DNA from: an uncultured Chitinophagaceae bacterium
GTDB taxonomy: Bacteria > Bacteroidota > Bacteroidia > Chitinophagales > Chitinophagaceae
Direction of reading: 5' to 3'
DNA length: 7,804 nucleotides
NCBI GenBank assembly: GCA_946479005.1
Contig: CAMLEM010000069.1
Location: 1-7,804 of the forward strand
Shown: positions 1-5,551 of the stretch, one piece after another
How the letters are laid out: every line of letters starts with the position of its first letter
Numbering within the stretch: the first letter of the stretch is position 1
The notes under the pieces: generated by a model
Told to the model about the DNA's origin: nothing
Databases searched by the model: none
The model's input: the letters and a program-made list of their open reading frames with translations, nothing else
Program-made: the position numbers and the translations under genes

Positions 1-5
1 GGTTG

Positions 6-22
6 CTTTTACGGAGTAAAAG
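6..22. repeat. Perfect 7-bp inverted repeat
   Basis: CTTTTAC (6-12) is the exact reverse complement of GTAAAAG (16-22), with GGA between them. It is AT-rich and has no T-run after it, so terminator function is not supported. It could be a protein-binding dyad or a chance palindrome. Confidence 0.45.
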
Positions 23-73
23 AGTTTCATAAAGGTCTGTTTTAATAATAATGAATGATTGATAAATCCGTCC

Positions 74-98
74 GTATATGATTTAACAAATCATATAC
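74..98. repeat. Perfect 11-bp inverted repeat, 3-nt loop
   Basis: GTATATGATTT (74-84) and AAATCATATAC (88-98) are exact reverse complements around AAC. On the plus strand it is followed by CTGATTTTAT, a weak T-rich tail. It could therefore be a weak terminator for a gene ending left of the window, or an operator. The 11-bp match is unlikely to be pure chance even in AT-rich DNA, but its role is unknown. Confidence 0.55.
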
Positions 99-122
99 CT
101 GATTTTATAAACACAAAAAAAG

Positions 123-135
123 TGTTACGGTAACA
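123..135. repeat. Perfect 6-bp dyad with single central base
   Basis: TGTTAC and GTAACA flank one G. A one-base centre cannot form a hairpin loop without opening the inner pairs, so this looks more like a DNA-binding dyad than an RNA stem. It sits just after a run of seven A (115-121). No gene start follows within the usual distance, so its role is unclear. Confidence 0.35.
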
Positions 136-187
136 GCGATGAGAAAGATGTGGAATAAAGTTCCCTAAAGAGTAATGTGATATTTTT

Positions 188-202
188 TATGCAAGACGCA
201 TA
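188..202. repeat. Small inverted repeat within a longer imperfect dyad
   Basis: TATGC (188-192) and GCATA (198-202) are reverse complements around AAGAC. Outside them, the flanking GTGAT and ATCAT can pair with one G-T wobble, giving a longer interrupted dyad. No T-run or start codon gives it an obvious job. Confidence 0.3.
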
Positions 203-292
203 CATCATAATATATGAGAGAAAATTATTTTGTGTGGAATAGCGTGATGGTATCGGGTCCGTTATTTTTTTTATACACCGGCGTTTCGCCAT

Positions 293-318
293 AAAAAAGC
301 CGCTCCCGGGGGAGCGGC
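293..318 (-). terminator. Rho-independent terminator of the rpsF-rpsR-rplI operon
   Basis: GCCGCTCC (299-306) and GGAGCGGC (311-318) pair perfectly over 8 bp with a CGGG loop. Read on the minus strand, the stem is followed at once by six T (293-298). It starts 25 nt past the rplI stop codon. On the plus strand no T-run follows the stem, so it should act only on minus-strand transcripts. This is a textbook intrinsic terminator and marks the end of the ribosomal operon. Confidence 0.92.
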
Positions 319-343
319 CAGAATAAATTGGGGAATTAAAGTA

Positions 344-790
344 TTATTCTCCGACCACTTCGAAATCCACTTCGGTCGACTGACCGTTGCCAAACTCAAT
401 CGTGGCCTTGTAGGTGCCGAGTTCCTTTACGTCTTCCGGCATCGTGATCTTGCGGCGATCGATCTCGTAACCTTTTTGTTCGCGGATCGCACGGCTAAGC
501 TGTAGAGCTGTAACACTTCCGAAGATCTTGCCGCTGGTACCTGTTTTCGCACCCAGGCGAAGCGGGGATTCTTTCAGGTTTGAGATCACATTGTTGATCT
601 CGGCCAGCATCTTCTCTTCTTTCTTTTTCACCTGCTTCATCCGCTCTTCCAGTTGCTTCCTGTTAGAAGGGCTGCTTTCCACAGCGAGCTGGCGGGGTAA
701 AAGAAAGTTGCGGGCATAACCATTGCGCACCTTTACGATCTCATTGGCGGCTCCGAGGTTATCCACGTCCTGGATCAAAATAACTTCCAT
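344..790 (-). CDS. rplI: Large ribosomal subunit protein bL9
   Basis: bL9 binds 23S rRNA near the L1 stalk base and reaches across the ribosome surface, where it helps keep the reading frame. The 148-residue product has the normal length and the family's three-part layout. The N-terminal RNA-binding domain starts MEVILIQDVDNLG and carries the signature around G13 to A36 (VRNGYARNFLLP). A lysine- and glutamate-rich connecting helix spans about residues 41-75, and a C-terminal domain spans about 78-148 with the conserved GKIFGSVT. The start codon follows an A-rich leader with no Shine-Dalgarno, usual in Bacteroidota. It is the last gene of the operon, 88 nt after rpsR, and the terminator at 293-318 follows it. 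The family assignment is not in doubt. Confidence 0.98.
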   Translation of the reverse strand: MEVILIQDVDNLGAANEIVKVRNGYARNFLLPRQLAVESSPSNRKQLEERMKQVKKKEEKMLAEINNVISNLKESPLRLGAKTGTSGKIFGSVTALQLSRAIREQKGYEIDRRKITMPEDVKELGTYKATIEFGNGQSTEVDFEVVGE

Positions 791-807
791 TGTTTTTGTT
801 TTCTTCC

Positions 808-852
808 CAGTGAATTACCGGCTTCACTGTCTTCCGTTTCCCGGGGAAGCGG
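808..852 (-). other. Two hairpins in the rpsR-rplI spacer
   Basis: The 88-nt gap between rpsR and rplI holds two predicted stems. CAGTGAA (808-814) pairs perfectly with TTCACTG (823-829). CCG (834-836) pairs with CGG (850-852), and inside it TTCC pairs with GGAA after a one-base mismatch. Neither is followed by a strong T-run on the minus strand, so they do not look like terminators. They could be an RNA-processing site or control rplI translation separately. Function is inferred only from position. Confidence 0.35.
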
Positions 853-878
853 AATTAGGGAAAGGCCCTTTTTAGATT

Positions 879-1142
879 TTATTTCAGGAGGTCCGTTACG
901 TAAGGTAATAGGGCCATCTGGCGAGCCTTCTTCACAGCATCGGATACCTTGCGCTGGTATTTCAGGCTATTGCCAGAAAGACGACGCGGGAGGAGTTTGC
1001 CCTGCTCGTTCAGGAATTTCTTCAGGAACTCTACATCTTTATAATCGATGTAACGGATGCCGTATTTCTTAAAACGGCAGAATTTCTTTACACGCTTATC
1101 GCTTTTTATCGCGGTGAGGTATTTGATCTCATTCTTTGCCAT
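879..1142 (-). CDS. rpsR: Small ribosomal subunit protein bS18
   Basis: bS18 binds bS6 as a heterodimer and sits on the 30S platform next to the 3' end of 16S rRNA. In Bacteroidia ribosomes, bS18, bS6 and bS21 form the pocket that holds the anti-Shine-Dalgarno tail away from mRNA. The 87-residue product shows the family core: [16 protein letters not shown] at about 21-36, then [16 protein letters not shown] at 51-66, and an ending rich in [11 protein letters not shown] (71-81). The start codon lies only 2 nt after the rpsF stop, so the two are translationally linked. Unlike the other genes here, it has GGAGG seven bases before the ATG, inside the last codons of rpsF. Length and motifs leave little doubt about identity. 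Confidence 0.98.
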   Translation of the reverse strand: MAKNEIKYLTAIKSDKRVKKFCRFKKYGIRYIDYKDVEFLKKFLNEQGKLLPRRLSGNSLKYQRKVSDAVKKARQMALLPYVTDLLK

Positions 1143-1144
1143 AA

Positions 1145-1501
1145 TTAAGCCTCCGTTAATTTTTCAGTTGCTGTTTTTACACCACTTCTCTTTTTCGCAT
1201 TATACTCGACGGCGTATTTATCGAGCTTTGTGCACAGGTGACGAAGCACGGTCTCATCACGGAGTAACTGGATCTTCAGCTTTTCGTTGAAATCAGAAGC
1301 CGCAGTGTACTCGAGAACCCAGTAAAGACCTGTTGTTTTTTTCTGGATCGGGTAAGCGAGAGATTTCAGCCCCCAGGGATTTTCAGCAACGATGCTTCCG
1401 CCATTGCTGGTGACGAGACTGGCATATTTCTTTTGTTCAGCCTTGAACTCGTCGTCACTGAGAACCGGGGTGAAGATCACCATCAGTTCGTAATTGTTCA
1501 T
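1145..1501 (-). CDS. rpsF: Small ribosomal subunit protein bS6
   Basis: bS6 is a ferredoxin-fold protein of the 30S platform that works as a heterodimer with bS18. The 118-residue product starts [12 protein letters not shown], the usual bS6 opening, and carries the conserved [12 protein letters not shown] at 41-52 followed by a GLYWVLEY strand at 58-65. An upstream in-frame ATG at 1600 would add 33 residues. I reject it because family members begin with the MxxYE motif and because the added codons run through a hairpin-rich leader that looks like 5' UTR. The chosen ATG is preceded by an A-rich stretch without Shine-Dalgarno. It is the first gene of the operon, with a promoter candidate near 1614-1621. 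The protein ends in an alanine-, threonine- and lysine-rich tail typical of variable bS6 C-termini. Confidence 0.97.
   Translation of the reverse strand: MNNYELMVIFTPVLSDDEFKAEQKKYASLVTSNGGSIVAENPWGLKSLAYPIQKKTTGLYWVLEYTAASDFNEKLKIQLLRDETVLRHLCTKLDKYAVEYNAKKRSGVKTATEKLTEA
1150..1154 (-). promoter_or_regulatory. Strong Shine-Dalgarno GGAGG before rpsR
   Basis: On the minus strand GGAGG ends 7 nt before the rpsR ATG, which is ideal spacing. It lies in the last sense codons of rpsF (GAG GCT). The starts of rpsF, rplI, the TonB-dependent receptor and both lipoproteins have A-rich leaders instead, and the EEP gene has none either. In this phylum the anti-Shine-Dalgarno is normally hidden, so the site may be either a coincidence of coding or a functional control element. 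Confidence 0.5.
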
Positions 1502-1514
1502 TCTTTTTCTTTTT

Positions 1515-1605
1515 GTCACGTTCCGATGGAACGGGACGGTTAATAATCCGGTTTTTCCCACTGGACGATCCGCCGGGGGCGGAAAGAATCTGCGGAACAC
1601 AGATT
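1515..1605 (-). promoter_or_regulatory. Structured 5' leader of rpsF, candidate S6:S18 autoregulatory RNA
   Basis: Three stems are visible in the minus-strand leader between the promoter and the rpsF ATG. The first is AATCTG/CAGATT (1587-1592 with 1600-1605) around a loop holding TTCCG. The second is a 6-bp GC stem at 1569-1583 (TCCGCC/GGCGGA, loop CCC). The third is a 9-bp stem at 1515-1537, with GTC/GAC outside and CGTTCC/GGAACG inside, broken by a 1x1 mismatch. Leaders of rpsF in many bacteria contain an RNA that binds the S6:S18 complex through a CCG-containing element. That makes autoregulation plausible here, but I cannot align it to the published consensus. Confidence 0.45.
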
Positions 1606-1687
1606 TGGGGCGGCAAAGATAGCGCAGGTTAGCCAGATTTCCGAAGGGAAGATGCGGATTTCACAGATTTAATCCGGGCGGAGATTT
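1587..1687. repeat. Short degenerate intergenic repeats (CACAGATTT family)
   Basis: The 9-mer CACAGATTT occurs at 1598-1606 and 1662-1670, each time shortly after TGCGGA (1591-1596 and 1653-1658). CAGATTT occurs again at 1634-1640 and AGATTT at 1682-1687. The copies therefore sit at uneven spacing across the spacer before rpsF. One copy overlaps the first leader hairpin. Similar AATCTGTGAAATCCGC-like strings are known to me as common intergenic sequence in Bacteroidota, but I cannot check copy number in this genome. Confidence 0.4.
1614..1645 (-). promoter_or_regulatory. Candidate promoter of the rpsF operon
   Basis: On the minus strand TATCTTTG (1621 down to 1614) matches the Bacteroidota -7 consensus TAnnTTTG exactly. 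TTCG at 1645-1642, 20 nt upstream, is one base off the -33 TTTG element at a typical spacing. Transcription would begin around 1605-1610 and give a leader of about 105 nt that includes all three hairpins before rpsF. Confidence 0.6.
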
Positions 1688-1728
1688 AAGGGGGTATCTT
1701 ATTGAAAAACAAATTTTTAGCTCACCGA

Positions 1729-2784
1729 TCAAAACCCTTTCGCCACCTCTACCCGTTTCAGGAACACGATATACGTGGGAAAATGATCACTATAGCCGCC
1801 CCTGTAGGTGTTTCCATCCCAGGTGCGCATCGGGTAGCCCTTCCATTTGCCATTGTTCTCCACCAGGTACTGGCGGTTGAAAATATGAGGCTGGTAATAG
1901 AAAAACCCTTTCTGTTCCTTGTCGAGCCAGGCCTGGGAAATGATGATCTGGTCGAACAAGCCCCAGGCATCCTGGTAGGCCAGCGTTCCGATGCCACGTT
2001 TATAGAAATCCATCCAGGGATTGAAAAGATTGCCTTTCCTCACTTCAGATGCATTTCCTTTGGCGTTGAGGATCACAGAAACACTTTCATTCACCGGGTC
2101 ATCATTCAGGTCGCCCATCACGATCACCTTGGCATTGGGTTCCAGTTTCGCAATGGAATCAATATGATTACGACAAACCTGGGCAGCTGCATTTCTTCCG
2201 GGAGCACTTCTTTTTTCTCCGCCACTCCTGCTGGGCCAGTGATTGACATACAGGTGAATGGTTTCTCCGTCAAGTTTTCCCTTCACCCAAAGAATGTCCC
2301 TGGTGTAATAAGCATCTTTGGAACCGCCCGGAAGAGGAACATACAGATTATGGCTCGCCTCAACCGTGAAATATTTTGGATTATAAAGAAGTCCCACATC
2401 GATCCCACGGGCATCCCTGGAGTCGTAATGCACGATCTTATAACCGCGTTTGGAAATTAACTTGTGAGCCACCAGGTCGTTCAATACAGTGTCATTTTCC
2501 ACTTCAGCCACCCCCAGAATGGCTGGACCATCTGGACTCATTTCTGAACCGATCTGCGAGATCACCGTCGCGAGTTTTTCCAGCTTATCAAAGTAGATCG
2601 CTGAATTGTAGTTGCGGGGTCCGGAGGGTAGAAATTCTTCGTCATTGATCCGGGGATTATCCACCGTATCAAAGAGATTCTCCAGATTGTAAAAACCGAT
2701 AACGACGGGGCGAAATTCCTTTTTCTGAGCACCAGCCTGGATAAACACCAGGGTCAACAGGCAGAGTATCAAATTTTTGATCAT
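1729..2784 (-). CDS. Secreted endonuclease/exonuclease/phosphatase (EEP) family protein
   Basis: The EEP superfamily (DNase I-like fold) hydrolyses phosphodiester or phosphomonoester bonds with a divalent metal. This 351-residue protein has a signal peptide (MIKNLILCLLTLVFIQAGA, cut before Q20), so it acts outside the cytoplasm. The family motifs are present in order: FYNLENLFD at 31-39 (metal-site Asn33), GVAEVEN at 91-97 (Glu94), DSRDARGIDVGLLYN at 121-135, NHWPSR at 181-186, GDLND at 224-228 (Asp225, Asn227), DQI at 279-281 and SDHFP at 332-336 (catalytic Asp-His). All expected active-site residues are intact. The ATG has no Shine-Dalgarno. The gene is divergent from the TonB-dependent receptor, 156 bp away. 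Whether it is a nuclease or a phosphatase cannot be read from the sequence; the NLENLFD and NHWPS motifs fit the bacterial extracellular nuclease-like branch. No T9SS tail is present. Confidence 0.88.
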   Translation of the reverse strand: MIKNLILCLLTLVFIQAGAQKKEFRPVVIGFYNLENLFDTVDNPRINDEEFLPSGPRNYNSAIYFDKLEKLATVISQIGSEMSPDGPAILGVAEVENDTVLNDLVAHKLISKRGYKIVHYDSRDARGIDVGLLYNPKYFTVEASHNLYVPLPGGSKDAYYTRDILWVKGKLDGETIHLYVNHWPSRSGGEKRSAPGRNAAAQVCRNHIDSIAKLEPNAKVIVMGDLNDDPVNESVSVILNAKGNASEVRKGNLFNPWMDFYKRGIGTLAYQDAWGLFDQIIISQAWLDKEQKGFFYYQPHIFNRQYLVENNGKWKGYPMRTWDGNTYRGGYSDHFPTYIVFLKRVEVAKGF

Positions 2785-2807
2785 ATGATGGTAGGATGGA
2801 ATGGCGG

Positions 2808-2815
2808 CAAATGTA
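2808..2815 (-). promoter_or_regulatory. Candidate -7 box for the EEP gene
   Basis: On the minus strand TACATTTG (2815 down to 2808) matches TAnnTTTG exactly. It would place the transcription start about 15-20 nt before the ATG at 2784, similar to the short leader of the divergent receptor gene. No TTTG lies at the ideal upstream distance; the nearest TTG is 24 nt away (2842-2840), somewhat far, so the -33 element is doubtful. Confidence 0.45.
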
Positions 2816-2853
2816 ATACAAATGCTATGACGAGTATCTCAACACAAAGGAAG

Positions 2854-2874
2854 CATCATTAAATAATTGTGATG
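2854..2874. promoter_or_regulatory. Dyad between the divergent promoters, possible operator
   Basis: CATCA (2854-2858) and TGATG (2870-2874) are reverse complements separated by an 11-nt AT-only centre apart from one G. The dyad lies between the two outward-facing promoter candidates, about 16 bp upstream of the receptor's TTTTG element. A shared regulator could bind here, but short AT-rich dyads are frequent, so support is weak. Confidence 0.25.
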
Positions 2875-2889
2875 TGTCTATCTTTTTTC

Positions 2890-2918
2890 TTTTGATAAAC
2901 GTTGCACCGTTAATTTTG
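2890..2918 (+). promoter_or_regulatory. Candidate promoter of the TonB-dependent receptor cluster
   Basis: TAATTTTG at 2911-2918 matches the Bacteroidota -7 box TAnnTTTG exactly, and TTTTG at 2890-2894 supplies a -33 element with a 16-nt gap, about one base shorter than the Flavobacterium spacing. The start codon at 2941 then follows a leader of roughly 15-20 nt ending in AATACATAACA, A-rich and without Shine-Dalgarno. The next two genes probably share this promoter. Confidence 0.6.
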
Positions 2919-2940
2919 CAAAATTGCCAAATACATAACA

Positions 2941-5532
2941 ATGCTTAAACGACTGAAACTGACTCTGCTGGTACTATGTACAGGCATAGCCGCCATTGCT
3001 CAAACGGACACCACCGGAAAAACAGACAGCATTCCTGATGTGATCAGGGATGGATTGATCGACAATCTGCCCATCGTTTCCATCGATGAAAATGACCTGG
3101 GTGACGGAGCCACGCAAAGTGTTTCTTCCATTCTGACTGCCGGAAGAGATCCCTTTTATAATGCTGCTTCTTTCAATTTCGGAGCCTTGCGGTTTCGTAT
3201 CAGGGGGTATGATAATGATCATTTCTCCACTTACCTGAATGGTATCCCGATGGATAACCTCGATAACGGGTTCACCCCCTTCGGTCTTTGGGGCGGGTTG
3301 AACGACGTGATGAGAAACCGCGACGCTGTATGGGGTTTGCGCAACAATACTTTCACTTTTGGCGACATCGGGGGGAATACGAACATTGATGCCAGGGCGA
3401 GCAAGCAACGGGCACAGACCAGCCTGAGTTATGCCGCTTCAAACAGAAACTATAACAACCGGATCATGGTCACTCATTCCACCGGGATGAGTAAGAACGG
3501 CTGGGCATTTTCATTCAGCGGGAGCCGCCGCTGGGCTGAAGAGGGATATGTTCCCGGAACCTATTATGAAGGCTGGGGATATTTTGCAGGGGTGGATAAA
3601 AGGATCAATCAAAATCACCTGCTGTCGCTGGTGGTTTTCGGGGCCCCCACGGAGAACGGCCGCCAGGGCGCGGCAGTCCAGGAAATGATAGAGCTGGCCG
3701 GTACCAATTTTTATAACCCGAACTGGGGCTATCAAAATGGAAGGAAGAGAAATGCCAGCATCGGGCGCACGCATCAGCCGGTGGGCATCCTCACCCACGA
3801 ATTCCGGATAAACAATAATACCAACCTCACCACGGCGATCGGCTATTCGTTTGGAAAAAGAAGTGTGACCGCCCTTGACTGGTACAATGCAGCGGATCCC
3901 CGACCCGACTATTACCGTTATCTCCCCAGCTATACATCCACCTGGGCGAGCGTGACGGACCCGGTACAGGGACAGATGCTGTACGACCTGATGAAGAGCG
4001 ATATCAATTACCGGCAGATCAACTGGCAGCGTTTATATGATGTGAACCGGGCAAGCTTCGCTACGATCAACGATGCCAACGGCATTCCCGGCAATACCGT
4101 GAGCGGTCACCGTTCCCGGTATATCATTGAAGAAAGGATCATCAACACCAATCGCTTTAATGTGAATTCTGTGATCAACACGAAATTCTCGGAGATCATC
4201 GATTTCACTGCCGGGGCCTCTTACCAGCGCCAGGATAATCATTATTACAAGGAAGTGGAGGATCTCCTGGGCGGTGAGTTCTATGTGAACGTGAACCAGT
4301 TTGCCGAACGCGATTTCCCGGTTGACAATGTAGCCAACCAGTTCGATCTCGATCACCCGAACCGGATCCTTCACGTGGGAGACAAGTTCGGGTATGATTA
4401 CAACATCAACATCGATCGCATTGCTGCCTGGGCGCAGGGTGTTTTCAAATTTAGCAAGGTGGACCTGTTCGTGGCAGGAAATGTTTCCCGTACGGGATTC
4501 TACCGCGACGGGCATACCCGGGTTGGACTGTTCCCTGATAATTCTTACGGTAAGGGAACTAAGAATGAATTCACCAACTATGGAGGTAAACTCGGTGTGA
4601 CCTACAAGATCGATGGCCGGAATTACCTTTTCGCTCACGGATCTTACCTGACCCGTGCGCCTTATTTCGAGAACGTTTATGTTTCTCCCCGGACCCGCCA
4701 CACCCAGCAGGCAGAGGTGACCAGCGAAACCATCCAGACCGTGGAGGCCGGTTACATTATGAACTCCCCCAAGTTCAAGATTCGCCTGGGCGGTTATTAT
4801 ACAACCTTTGAGGATGGAATGGACGTGATGTCATTCTACCACGATACCTATCAGAATTTCGTGAACTATGCGATCAGTGGAATCGATAAGCTCCATTTTG
4901 GCGGTGAATTTGGCATTGAAGCGAAGCTGACACAGACCCTGACCGTGAATGCCGCGGCAGCCGTGGGAAGGTATTATTATGATAGTCCGCAGAACGCTGT
5001 GATCACTGTGGACAACAGCGCTTCCATCCTGGGCCAGCAGATCATTTATGCGGAGAATTTCCGCGTTCCTTCCACGCCGATGGAAGCTTATAGCCTTGGC
5101 CTGAATTATCGTTCGCCGAAATTCTGGTTCGTGAGCCTTACGGGAAATTACTTCAATGAATCCTATCTCAGCATCAACCCCCTTCGCCGCACCTGGGATG
5201 CCCTGAAATTCGTTCAGAACGATAAGGCCGGTTATGATGAGATCTTCAACCAGACAAAATTCGACGCAAATTATACCCTGGACTTCTTCGGAGGTTATTC
5301 CTGGAAACTGCCCAGGGATTTTGAGATCAATAAGAAAGCCACTTACCTGGTATTCAATGTAGGGGTGAATAACCTTTTAAATAATAAAGACATCATCACG
5401 GGCGGTTATGAGCAGCTGAGATTCGATGCGCAGACCTCTGCCAGCGATCCGGTGCAGGTGGGAAAATTCCCGCCGCGACTGTTCTATGCTTACGGGTTGA
5501 ACTTTTTTGCCAGCGCCACCCTCAGGTTTTAA
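2941..5532 (+). CDS. TonB-dependent outer-membrane receptor, SusD-less type
   Basis: The 863-residue product is a ligand-gated outer-membrane transporter powered by TonB-ExbBD. A signal peptide ends in AAIA with cleavage before Q21. A plug domain spans about 31-155: it includes the TQSVSSIL segment (58-65), FRIRGYDND at 85-93, LNGIPMDN at 99-106 and GDIGGNTNIDARAS at 141-154, the usual end of the plug. From about 156 to the end it is rich in alternating aromatic and polar strands typical of a 22-stranded barrel, and it finishes with ASATLRF, whose terminal Phe fits the BAM insertion signal. There is no N-terminal carboxypeptidase-regulatory-like or STN domain, and no SusD gene follows. Instead two DUF5689-like lipoproteins follow, the first 19 nt downstream. 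Substrate cannot be deduced from the sequence. Confidence 0.93.
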   Translation: MLKRLKLTLLVLCTGIAAIAQTDTTGKTDSIPDVIRDGLIDNLPIVSIDENDLGDGATQSVSSILTAGRDPFYNAASFNFGALRFRIRGYDNDHFSTYLNGIPMDNLDNGFTPFGLWGGLNDVMRNRDAVWGLRNNTFTFGDIGGNTNIDARASKQRAQTSLSYAASNRNYNNRIMVTHSTGMSKNGWAFSFSGSRRWAEEGYVPGTYYEGWGYFAGVDKRINQNHLLSLVVFGAPTENGRQGAAVQEMIELAGTNFYNPNWGYQNGRKRNASIGRTHQPVGILTHEFRINNNTNLTTAIGYSFGKRSVTALDWYNAADPRPDYYRYLPSYTSTWASVTDPVQGQMLYDLMKSDINYRQINWQRLYDVNRASFATINDANGIPGNTVSGHRSRYIIEERIINTNRFNVNSVINTKFSEIIDFTAGASYQRQDNHYYKEVEDLLGGEFYVNVNQFAERDFPVDNVANQFDLDHPNRILHVGDKFGYDYNINIDRIAAWAQGVFKFSKVDLFVAGNVSRTGFYRDGHTRVGLFPDNSYGKGTKNEFTNYGGKLGVTYKIDGRNYLFAHGSYLTRAPYFENVYVSPRTRHTQQAEVTSETIQTVEAGYIMNSPKFKIRLGGYYTTFEDGMDVMSFYHDTYQNFVNYAISGIDKLHFGGEFGIEAKLTQTLTVNAAAAVGRYYYDSPQNAVITVDNSASILGQQIIYAENFRVPSTPMEAYSLGLNYRSPKFWFVSLTGNYFNESYLSINPLRRTWDALKFVQNDKAGYDEIFNQTKFDANYTLDFFGGYSWKLPRDFEINKKATYLVFNVGVNNLLNNKDIITGGYEQLRFDAQTSASDPVQVGKFPPRLFYAYGLNFFASATLRF

Positions 5533-5551
5533 TCTTTAAAAAACTTATACG

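Larger units (their letters stand above)
1..292. other. AT-rich non-coding region with several inverted repeats
   Basis: No credible coding frame is visible on either strand here. In frame 1 the first 14 codons are open and then stop at 43-45, so this could be the tail of an upstream gene, but nothing in it is recognisable. The region is clearly richer in A and T than the genes to its right. It holds at least four perfect inverted repeats, listed separately, and a run of eight T at 265-272. No good match to a TAnnTTTG box was found. It lies beyond the terminator of the ribosomal operon, so it is probably the spacer between two transcription units. A small RNA cannot be excluded. Confidence 0.6.

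Noticed and set aside
1..45. Tail of an upstream plus-strand gene (14 open codons, then TAA)
   Set aside because: Too short to identify, and the other frames are equally uninformative; kept only as a possibility in the non-coding entry.
279..290. Second terminator stem, GGCG-TTT-CGCC, beyond the main terminator
   Set aside because: The stem is only 4 bp and no T-run follows it on the minus strand; on the plus strand it is followed by A-rich, not T-rich, DNA.
1502..1600. N-terminal extension of bS6 from an upstream in-frame ATG at 1600
   Set aside because: The added 33 residues are unlike bS6, the usual MNNYE opening begins at 1501, and the extra stretch is hairpin-rich leader just downstream of a good promoter.
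1702..2460. 252-codon open frame on the plus strand opposite the EEP gene
   Set aside because: It is antisense to a gene with complete family motifs and has no recognisable domain.
4033..4701. 222-codon open frame on the minus strand inside the receptor gene
   Set aside because: It lies wholly within a clear TonB-dependent receptor barrel and reads as low-information sequence with no domain; a shadow frame.
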